A stretch of 27,136 nt of DNA from JBPOIC01 sp052034865 (lineage in GTDB: Bacteria; UBA10199; JADFYH01). Both the position numbers and the translations under genes were made by a program. The notes under the pieces are model-generated. The model did not search any database, was not told the DNA's origin, and saw only the letters and a program-made list of their open reading frames with translations. This document shows positions 16,379-22,474 of the stretch, piece by piece. The stretch is taken from positions 1-27,136 of the forward strand of contig JBPOIC010000060.1 of the NCBI GenBank assembly GCA_052034865.1, in the 5' to 3' direction. How positions within the stretch are numbered: the stretch's first letter is position 1; each line of letters begins with the position of its first letter.

Positions 16379-16711
16379 GGCTCGATACCTTTCGCTGAAA
16401 GTTAAAATCGCCAAGCTCTGACTGACATCTCTGTGATTGATGCACCCATTTTATGGGACCTCTAAAAAAAACCAGTGGTAAGGCGCCCGCAAACCCAGTC
16501 TTATGGCATATTGCACAATACGCCCCTATATTACAGATCGCAGGGAGGAGGTGAAACGGGCAACACCGCCAATGGGAAATTTTAGAGGTTCCCTTACCTT
16601 GCAGGCTTTCAAGACGTCAATAGGAGCTCTTGATGGGTAGAGAAGGGTTTGATAAGGGCAAATTCTCACTTTGGATGGGCTGTTTCCTAAATAATACATT
16701 GGAGAAAACTC
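16379..16711. other. 333-base divergent gap between asd and the thioesterase
   Basis: The gap holds the second copy of MITE-like element B (16455-16593). The remaining flanks, 16379-16454 and 16594-16711, must contain the two divergent promoters. I see no convincing -35/-10 pair and no coding ORF. Confidence 0.5.
16455..16593. repeat. MITE-like element B, copy 2 (139 bp)
   Basis: It starts GGGACCTCTAAAA and ends TTTTAGAGGTTCCC, an inverted repeat with one extra base. The left 70 or so bases follow copy 1 at 7520-7621 closely (CCAGTGG-AAGGC-CCCGCAAACCCA is shared), including a degraded form of the internal palindrome: ATACGCCCCTA is intact but its left arm is altered. It is longer than copy 1 by about 37 bases after the palindrome. 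There is no coding capacity. Confidence 0.75.
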
Positions 16712-17140
16712 ATGAACTCACTGCTTGAAGGATTTCCCGTTGTCATCGATATCAAAGTCGCCTGGGGAGAAATGGACGCATTTCAACACGTCAACAACAT
16801 CATTTATTACCGTTACTTCGAAACCGCGCGCATTGCCTATCTCGACAAGCTTGGCATGATGGAAACGATCGAAAAAACCGGCCAAGGGCCTATTCTGGCA
16901 TCAAGCCATTGCAGTTTTAAATTTCCGCTTACCTATCCGGATACCATTTCCGTCGGCGCAAAGGTTTCAAAACTCGAAGAAGATCGAATCACCATGGAAT
17001 ACCGCATCGTCAGTCATCGTCACCGACGAATCGCCGCCGAGGGAGGAGCCACCGGGGTTTTCTATGATTTTCGAATCAAGAAAAAGGCGATGCTTCCACA
17101 AGAAGTTGTAGAGAAGATCAAGGTGCTGGAAAAAATGTAA
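16712..17140 (+). CDS. Hotdog-fold acyl-CoA thioesterase (4HBT/YbgC type)
   Basis: This 142-residue single-domain hotdog protein hydrolyses acyl-CoA thioesters. The family motif is WGEMDAFQHVNNIIYYRYFETAR, with D22 as the likely catalytic acid, followed by SCSFKFPLTYPDTI-like text (SSHCSFKFPLTYPDTI). Length fits FadM/YbgC-type enzymes (about 130-150 residues). GGAG stands before the ATG. It is a lone gene on the plus strand, with no tol-pal genes nearby, so a YbgC link to Tol-Pal is not supported and the natural substrate is unknown. Confidence 0.88.
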   Translation: MNSLLEGFPVVIDIKVAWGEMDAFQHVNNIIYYRYFETARIAYLDKLGMMETIEKTGQGPILASSHCSFKFPLTYPDTISVGAKVSKLEEDRITMEYRIVSHRHRRIAAEGGATGVFYDFRIKKKAMLPQEVVEKIKVLEKM

Positions 17141-17158
17141 GGGAATGGGAACAGAATG

Positions 17159-17190
17159 CAGAAGAAAACCTTGAGTTCAGTCGAACCATG
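17159..17190. repeat. Dispersed repeat fragment after the thioesterase gene
   Basis: The 21 bases at 17159-17179 match 7327-7347 at 20 positions. They are followed by TCGAACCATG (17181-17190), a 10-mer also found at 22366-22375 and inverted at 19872-19881. Confidence 0.5.
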
Positions 17191-17228
17191 AATATCTTTT
17201 CTCAGAACCACCCCACCCTGACAGCCCC

Positions 17229-17244
17229 CCCCTCCATAGAGGGG
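17229..17244. other. Small G+C hairpin between convergent genes
   Basis: CCCCTC (17229-17234), a CATA loop and GAGGGG (17239-17244) form a perfect six-base stem in the gap between the thioesterase and the convergent methyltransferase gene. No T-run follows; it could be a weak terminator or a repeat remnant. Confidence 0.35.
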
Positions 17245-17317
17245 ATTCAAAACAATCGGAAGACAGAAAATAGAAGTGTGTAGATTGAACATCAAAAGCA
17301 AAGAATCCGGGCTTCGC

Positions 17318-18292
17318 CTACCCCACCCAACACGCTTTTAAATAAGGATTTTGTTTTTCAGATGGGCTCAATCTGAAATCGGGTGGAAGCTCCAGACGCT
17401 TGAGAATCTTAAGACCTCGCGGCTCAAGCACGGTTTTGATTTTTTGCGCAAACTGGTCCCCATTCATTTTTTGTGTATTCACTGAAATAAACATCCGTCC
17501 TTCATCAGCCAGGAGCTCAGCAGCCAGTCCCACCAAAGAATCGAGATCTTTCTCTGTCGAAAATGTCCCTTTTTTTCCTCCCTTTCCACGCGAAAACGTG
17601 GGGGGATCGATGATGATCAGATCGAACTTTTCCTGACGAGTCTTCGCTTTTTTAAGAAATTCAAACACGTCGAGGGCATGGGTCGGAGCCTGCAAAACAT
17701 CAAACTGATTGAGCTTAAGATTGCGCTGAAGCCAGAAAAGATATTTTTTGGAAAGATCCACCGAATGTACTTCGCTTGCTCCTCCCTTTAAAGCGGCTAA
17801 AGTAAAGGCCCCTGTGTAACTAAAAAGATTTAAGACTTTTTTTTGAGAGGAAAAAGAGCGGATGAGTTTTCGATTTTCGCGTTGATCAAGAAAAATTCCG
17901 GTATGAAGCCCCTCATTGAAGTGGATCTCGTACGCGATTTCTTCTTCAGTGAAAATTCTAGAAAGGGGCAAATGCATCTCCGAGTTTTTTTCGGAGACCC
18001 CAAAATTAGAGCACATATCGAAACTCACCCCCTTTTCATTTCCAATCTTCAGAAAAAGCTGGCTCAGCAAATCCTTGAGTACGCTTGAGTATTTTTGCCA
18101 GTAAGGATCTTTCAGAAGGATCCGAAAAGTACTTCCGTAAAGATCGACCCTTAAACCCGGCAGCCTATCTGCGTCACCATGTACGAGACAGAACATCGAA
18201 AGCCGATGGGTTTGGACGTAGGCATTTCGATATTCCCAGGCCTTTTCCAAACGGGTATTCATTTCGGTTTTAGAGGTTGGGAAGGTGCTCAT
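17318..18292 (-). CDS. Class I SAM-dependent rRNA methyltransferase, RlmI-like
   Basis: This 324-residue methyltransferase resembles the RlmI/RlmK family that makes 5-methylcytosine or 2-methylguanine in 23S rRNA. The EEHD-like domain contains LVHGDADRLPGLRVDLYG (about residues 36-53) and GLHTGIFLDQRENR (128-141). The SAM motif is VLNLFSYTGAFTLAAL (153-168), the acidic SVDLS follows at 177-181, and the catalytic IDPPTFSRG is at 228-236. The N-terminal PUA domain of RlmI (about 70 residues) is missing, so it is a PUA-less relative and the target base is uncertain. The start is not certain: an in-frame ATG also exists ten codons later. It follows the zinc-ribbon gene by 12 bases. Confidence 0.88.
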   Translation of the reverse strand: MSTFPTSKTEMNTRLEKAWEYRNAYVQTHRLSMFCLVHGDADRLPGLRVDLYGSTFRILLKDPYWQKYSSVLKDLLSQLFLKIGNEKGVSFDMCSNFGVSEKNSEMHLPLSRIFTEEEIAYEIHFNEGLHTGIFLDQRENRKLIRSFSSQKKVLNLFSYTGAFTLAALKGGASEVHSVDLSKKYLFWLQRNLKLNQFDVLQAPTHALDVFEFLKKAKTRQEKFDLIIIDPPTFSRGKGGKKGTFSTEKDLDSLVGLAAELLADEGRMFISVNTQKMNGDQFAQKIKTVLEPRGLKILKRLELPPDFRLSPSEKQNPYLKACWVG

Positions 18293-18304
18293 AAACGATT
18301 TAAT

Positions 18305-18598
18305 TCATCCCTTTTTAAACAGTGCTTCCAGGCGGGCACGGGCATCCTGAGGAACAGAAGATGTCGAAGATTTTTTTCGGTCGGGAACAAAAGAAAAATA
18401 ATCGCAGAAATTGGCGTGGTCCTTCTCGAGAACCCGTTCTGCACTCGGCTCAAGACACTCGTTGTAAGCCGAAGTTTCATAAAAACTGCAATTCAAACAT
18501 GCGTGTAAATCGGCGTTGCAATGAAAACAGCTCTCCCGCCTTCCTACCTTTTCCAAAAGAGTTTGTTCTTTTTGGCACTGATGACAATAAAAGGCCAT
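18305..18598 (-). CDS. Small Cys-rich zinc-ribbon protein of unknown function
   Basis: This 97-residue protein carries C5-X2-C8 and C24-X2-C27, then C34-X2-C37, C48 and C65, with several His residues between (H6, H26, H33, H61). The layout fits two zinc-binding knuckles. The stretch ACLNCSFYETSAYNEC-LEPSAERVLEKDHANFCDYF resembles a small uncharacterised family I have seen in deltaproteobacteria and relatives, with conserved NFCDYF. The C-terminus (about 72-97) is charged and probably flexible. GAGGAG stands six bases before the ATG. It lies 12 bases upstream of the RlmI-like methyltransferase and is divergent from leuB, so a link to RNA metabolism is possible but only positional. Confidence 0.85.
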   Translation of the reverse strand: MAFYCHQCQKEQTLLEKVGRRESCFHCNADLHACLNCSFYETSAYNECLEPSAERVLEKDHANFCDYFSFVPDRKKSSTSSVPQDARARLEALFKKG

Positions 18599-18702
18599 TT
18601 TTTCTCCTCATTATTAAATCTGAAAACCCTAAACGCTTTGCCCGAGCTGAATTTGCCGACTAAAATCTTGCAAACTTTTCAGAACATTGATACCAAAATC
18701 GA

Positions 18703-19857
18703 ATGTCTAAAACCTATAAAATTGCTGTTCTGGCCGGTGACGGCTCAGCGCCAGAGTTTATGTCTGCCGCCGTACGCGTCCTCAAACACGTGGCTTCCAC
18801 CTTTAAGCTCAACCTTCAGTTTGAAGAGGCCTTGGTGGGGGGCGCAGCTTACGATCGATACAAACATCCCCTTCCTCCTGAAACCCTAAAAATCACCGAT
18901 GCCTCTGATGCCATTTTATTTGGTTCTGTCGGCCGCGACGATCTTCCACAAGGTTTAGTAGAAAAGGAAGGTCTTTTGGCCATTCGCAAACACTACGGTT
19001 TTTTTGCCAATCTGCGTCCTGCAACCATTTACTCTGCCCTTGCCCGAGCTTCTTCTTTAAAAGAAGAGCGACTCGCCGATGAAAAGGGAAATAAAGGATT
19101 TGAAATCTTAACCGTTCGCGAACTCACGGGCGGCCTTTATTTCGGAGAAAAAGTCACCATCGATCAAACTCAGGGGCAAATGGCCTCCGATAACCTCAAA
19201 TACACCCGTCCCGAAATTGAGCGGATTTTAAAAATTGGCTTTGAATCCGCCCGCACGCGCAAAAAGATTTTGCACTCCATCGATAAAGCGAATGTGCTGG
19301 AATCCTCCAAACTGTGGCGACAAATCGCAAACGAGATGGGAAAAAACTATCCCGATGTCACCCTCAAACACATGTACGTCGATAATGCCGCCATGCAAAT
19401 TGCCACCTGGCCAAGACAGTTCGACGTGATCGTCACCGAAAACATGTTTGGCGATATCCTAAGCGATCTTTCTGCGGCTATTACCGGCTCTCTGGGCCTG
19501 CTCCCTTCAGCCTCGCTCAATGAAAAGGGTTTTGGCATGTACGAACCTTCTGGAGGAACAGCTCCCGATCTTGAGGGCCTGGGTATTGTCAATCCAATCG
19601 CCCAAATTCGGTCCGCAGCTATGATGCTTGCCCATAGTTTTCAGTTAAACCAAGAGGCCAAGGCAATAGAAGATGCCGTGGTAAAAGCCATCGAGAAAGG
19701 GGCTCGTACCATCGACATCTCGGAAAACAAGGCCCTCTTTAATCAGTTGCGCGAGCCCATTGCCCAAAAAGACAAGGACACCCTTCATCGTCTTTTAAAA
19801 TCTTCAGAGATACTCACAACCGAAGAAATGTCCGATCAGATTATTCGAAATATTTAA
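18703..19857 (+). CDS. leuB: 3-isopropylmalate dehydrogenase
   Basis: This 384-residue enzyme oxidises and decarboxylates 3-isopropylmalate with NAD in leucine synthesis. It has VRELTGGLYFGEK, SIDKANVLESSKLWR, YVDNAAMQIATWPRQFDVIVTEN split over the active site, and NMFGDILSDLSAAITGSLGLLPSASL. Two normally rigid motifs are altered: GDGSAPEF replaces the usual GDGIGPEV, and YEPSGGTAPD replaces YEPIHGSAPD. The dehydrogenase core is otherwise intact and the leuC-leuD context supports the call. No ribosome site is clear before the ATG. A divergent member of the isocitrate/isopropylmalate family with shifted specificity cannot be excluded. Confidence 0.9.
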   Translation: MSKTYKIAVLAGDGSAPEFMSAAVRVLKHVASTFKLNLQFEEALVGGAAYDRYKHPLPPETLKITDASDAILFGSVGRDDLPQGLVEKEGLLAIRKHYGFFANLRPATIYSALARASSLKEERLADEKGNKGFEILTVRELTGGLYFGEKVTIDQTQGQMASDNLKYTRPEIERILKIGFESARTRKKILHSIDKANVLESSKLWRQIANEMGKNYPDVTLKHMYVDNAAMQIATWPRQFDVIVTENMFGDILSDLSAAITGSLGLLPSASLNEKGFGMYEPSGGTAPDLEGLGIVNPIAQIRSAAMMLAHSFQLNQEAKAIEDAVVKAIEKGARTIDISENKALFNQLREPIAQKDKDTLHRLLKSSEILTTEEMSDQIIRNI

Positions 19858-19879
19858 TTTGGATTTTGTTTCATGGTTC

Positions 19880-19895
19880 GATCCGTAAACGGATC
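19880..19895. other. Perfect hairpin in the leuB-leuC gap
   Basis: GATCCGT-AA-ACGGATC is a perfect seven-base inverted repeat. It starts within a copy of CATGGTTCGA (19872-19881) shared with two other gaps, and ends 28 bases before the leuC start. It may affect leuC translation or be a repeat remnant. Confidence 0.4.
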
Positions 19896-19923
19896 ACCTC
19901 TATTCACCCCTAAAGGAGACCCC

Positions 19924-21327
19924 ATGGGTAAGACCCTGTTGGATAAGATCTGGGACGCACATGTCGTCACCACACTCGAGGATGGAACCTCCCTCCTCTA
20001 TATCGACCGTCACCTCATTCACGAAGTCACCAGTCCCCAGGCCTTTGAAGGCTTAAGGCTTGGAAATCGTCGTGTTCGACGCCCTGATTTAACTTTCGCA
20101 ACGATGGATCACAATGTTCCCACCGTTGATCGTTTTAATATTCGCGACGAAATTGCCCGCGCCCAAATTGAAGCCCTCACTCAAAATTGTCAGGAGTTTG
20201 GAATTACCCTTTTCGATCTCAAGAGCGAAGAACAGGGCATTGTCCATGTGATTGGTCCTGAAATGGGAATCACCCTCCCTGGAACCACGATTGTGTGTGG
20301 AGACAGCCACACCTCTACTCACGGCGCCTTCGGAGCCCTGGCTTTTGGCATCGGCACCTCCGAAGTCGAGCACGTCCTCGCCACCCAAACCCTTCGGCAG
20401 AAAAAGGCCAAAAGCTTTAAAGTTGAATTTGAAGGCAAACTGCAGCCAGGGGTAACCGCCAAAGACATGATCCTAAAATTGATTGGTTTGATCGGTACCG
20501 CGGGTGCAACGGGTTACGTGCTTGAATTTACAGGCTCTGCCATCCGCTCTCTTTCCATGGAAGCACGCATGACCCTTTGTAATATGTCGATCGAAGCGGG
20601 CGCCAAAGCAGGCATGATTGCACCCGATGAAACGACTTTTGAGTACTTCCACAAAACCGCCAGACGCTACGCACCCAAAGGGCCAGGTTTGGAAGATGCC
20701 ATTTTCGCGTGGAAAACCCTCGTACCCGATCCCGACGCACATTACGATCGCGAGCTTAGAATTGATGCCGCGACGATTGCTCCACAAGTCACCTGGGGCA
20801 CCAGCCCCGGAATGGTGACAGACGTAGACGGCACTGTTCCCTTTCCCGACCAGGTACCAGGGCTTACTGCGACCGATGCGACGCACGCCCTAGAATATAT
20901 GGGATTGAAATCAGGGATGAGTATTACAGAAATTCCCGTCGATATTGTTTTCATCGGCAGTTGTACCAATTCCCGTATCGAAGACTTACGCATCGCCGCA
21001 GAAACTTTCAAAGGTCGAAAAGTTGCGAAGTCGGTGACAGCCATGGTGGTGCCTGGATCACAGAAGGTTAAGAAACAGGCTGAAGCGGAAGGTTTAGATA
21101 AAATCTTTATCGAAGCGGGAGCCGAATGGCGCGAATCGGGTTGCAGCATGTGTTTGGCCATGAATCCGGATCAGCTCAAACCCGGGCAGCGTTCAGCCTC
21201 GACTAGTAATCGAAACTTCGAAGGCCGTCAGGGAAAAGGCGGAAGAACCCATTTGGTGGGACCTGCGATGGCTGCGGCAGCGGCTGTTGAAGGGCATTTC
21301 GTCGATATCCGAAACTGGAAAAAATAA
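19924..21327 (+). CDS. leuC: 3-isopropylmalate dehydratase, large subunit
   Basis: This 467-residue aconitase-family subunit, with LeuD, converts 2-isopropylmalate to 3-isopropylmalate. The 4Fe-4S ligands are C347 (IGSCTNSRIEDL), C407 and C410 (SGCSMCLAMN), at the same numbers as in E. coli LeuC. HLIHEVTSPQAFEGL, TMDHNVPT, GDSHTSTHGAFGALAFGIGTSEVEHVLATQ are diagnostic pieces. The ATG at 19924 with AAAGGAG just upstream is preferred to an in-frame ATG at 19873 that lies before the hairpin and adds 17 unsupported residues. As a cluster enzyme it is a client of the Fe-S genes in this window. Confidence 0.96.
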   Translation: MGKTLLDKIWDAHVVTTLEDGTSLLYIDRHLIHEVTSPQAFEGLRLGNRRVRRPDLTFATMDHNVPTVDRFNIRDEIARAQIEALTQNCQEFGITLFDLKSEEQGIVHVIGPEMGITLPGTTIVCGDSHTSTHGAFGALAFGIGTSEVEHVLATQTLRQKKAKSFKVEFEGKLQPGVTAKDMILKLIGLIGTAGATGYVLEFTGSAIRSLSMEARMTLCNMSIEAGAKAGMIAPDETTFEYFHKTARRYAPKGPGLEDAIFAWKTLVPDPDAHYDRELRIDAATIAPQVTWGTSPGMVTDVDGTVPFPDQVPGLTATDATHALEYMGLKSGMSITEIPVDIVFIGSCTNSRIEDLRIAAETFKGRKVAKSVTAMVVPGSQKVKKQAEAEGLDKIFIEAGAEWRESGCSMCLAMNPDQLKPGQRSASTSNRNFEGRQGKGGRTHLVGPAMAAAAAVEGHFVDIRNWKK

Positions 21328-21352
21328 TCAGTTCAGTTTCTTTAAAAATAAG

Positions 21353-21378
21353 TAGAAACGAGAAATATCGTGTTTCTA
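21353..21378. other. Hairpin in the 214-base leuC-leuD gap
   Basis: TAGAAAC (21353-21359) and GTTTCTA (21372-21378) pair, with inner ACGA/TCGT pairing offset by a two-base bulge. An A-rich run (21392-21400) follows but no T-run on the plus strand. The gap is long for an operon; leuD may have its own promoter, which I could not identify. Confidence 0.35.
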
Positions 21379-21541
21379 AAAGAAGCTCAGCAAAAAAAAA
21401 TTCATCCAACTTGAAACAAAAATGCACAACTTTTAACTCGATCCTCCGATAAAACACTTGGGTACTACCTCTCATTATCAATTTCAGAATAGACTAAAGG
21501 ATCGACACAAACCTTCTGTATTCAAAAAAGGTCTTTGCTTT

Positions 21542-22168
21542 ATGGAACCCTTCATCTCGCATCGAGGAAAAATCGCAACCCTCAATCGTGCCAATGTAGA
21601 CACGGATCAAATCATTCCCAAGCAGTTTCTAAAATCCATTCGACGAACGGGTTACGGTGAAAATCTTTTTTTTGATTGGCGCTATCTGGCTGATGGATCT
21701 TCCAATCCGGAATTTGAAGTCAATCAACCGTGTTTTAAAAATGCCTCCGTCCTGGTCACTCGTAATAATTTCGGATGCGGTTCTTCCCGCGAGCACGCCG
21801 TGTGGGCCATTGTGCAATATGGTTTCAAGGTCGTGATTGCTCCCCGACAGGGCGACATTCCTGCTTTTGCCGATATCTTTTCAAACAACAGCGTGAAAAA
21901 TGGATTGTTAAATATTGAGCTGAGCGCTGAAGAAGTTGAAACGATCTTTAAGCACACGCAGGCAAACGAAGGACTCGAAACCACTGTCGATCTTGAAAAT
22001 CAGAAGATTACTCTCCACACCCCAACTCCACTTGTTTTCTCATTCAAAGTTGATCCCGCGGTGAAAGCCCATTTAATGGGTGGTCTCGATGAAATTGGCC
22101 TGTCTCTTAAACACGCCGGTCAAATTGACCAGTTTGAAAAAACCCATCGCACTCAACTGGCTTCATAA
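21542..22168 (+). CDS. leuD: 3-isopropylmalate dehydratase, small subunit
   Basis: This 208-residue swivel-domain subunit completes the isopropylmalate isomerase with LeuC. NVDTDQIIPKQFLKSIRRTGYG, NNFGCGSSREHAVWAI and YGFKVVIAPRQGDIPAFADIFSNNSVKNGLLNIEL pieces are typical. The ATG at 21542 directly precedes EPFISHRGKIATLNRANVDTD and fits the family length (about 200). An in-frame start at 21458 would add 28 residues with no family match. AAGG stands ten bases upstream. It ends the plus-strand leucine cluster, followed by a strong terminator about 250 bases downstream. Confidence 0.95.
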   Translation: MEPFISHRGKIATLNRANVDTDQIIPKQFLKSIRRTGYGENLFFDWRYLADGSSNPEFEVNQPCFKNASVLVTRNNFGCGSSREHAVWAIVQYGFKVVIAPRQGDIPAFADIFSNNSVKNGLLNIELSAEEVETIFKHTQANEGLETTVDLENQKITLHTPTPLVFSFKVDPAVKAHLMGGLDEIGLSLKHAGQIDQFEKTHRTQLAS

Positions 22169-22335
22169 GTTTTCACTTTCTCATCTTAAGTAACTCACCT
22201 TACGTCATTCAATAATTTTGGATGAATTTCTGTAGAGTGGGCCCCCGTGGCCGCCTTTCCAGATTTGGATGTCCATTTCTATAGGACCGAATTCAAATCA
22301 CAGGATCTCAGTTAAATTAGTATTATAATAAAAAC

Positions 22336-22379
22336 GTTCATGGTGACCTTTAGCCTGACGAAGAGTCGAACCATGGAAC
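22336..22379. repeat. Degenerate palindromic repeat with CATGGTTCGA-type ends
   Basis: GTTCATGGT at the left and ACCATGGAAC at the right form an imperfect inverted repeat around AGCCTGACGAAGAGTCGA. It resembles the widespread GTTCATGGTGAGC...GTCGAACCATGAAC repeat known from many bacterial genomes, in decayed form. Confidence 0.55.
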
Positions 22380-22421
22380 TGTTTTAGGTGGATTTCCCAT
22401 CTAACTCCTCTTCTCCATAAT

Positions 22422-22454
22422 AAAAAAGGCCAGGCGATTTGCCTGGCCTTTTTT
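22422..22454. terminator. Bidirectional rho-independent terminator
   Basis: GGCCAGGC (22428-22435), GATTT loop and GCCTGGCC (22441-22448) form a perfect eight-base GC-rich stem, with six A before it and six T after. It can end leuD transcription on the plus strand and, reading the other way, the delta-60 gene on the minus strand. Confidence 0.92.
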
Positions 22455-22474
22455 GTTTCACCACCTACCTCTTT

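Larger units (their letters stand above)
22169..22474. other. 306-base convergent gap between leuD and the delta-60 gene
   Basis: The gap holds a degenerate palindromic repeat (22336-22379) and a bidirectional terminator (22422-22454). The first 165 bases contain no ORF or obvious structure. Confidence 0.5.

Noticed and set aside
16671..16697. TTGGAT / TAATAC as a sigma-70 promoter for the thioesterase gene
   Set aside because: The spacer is only 15 bases and the -35 box is poor, so I did not call it.
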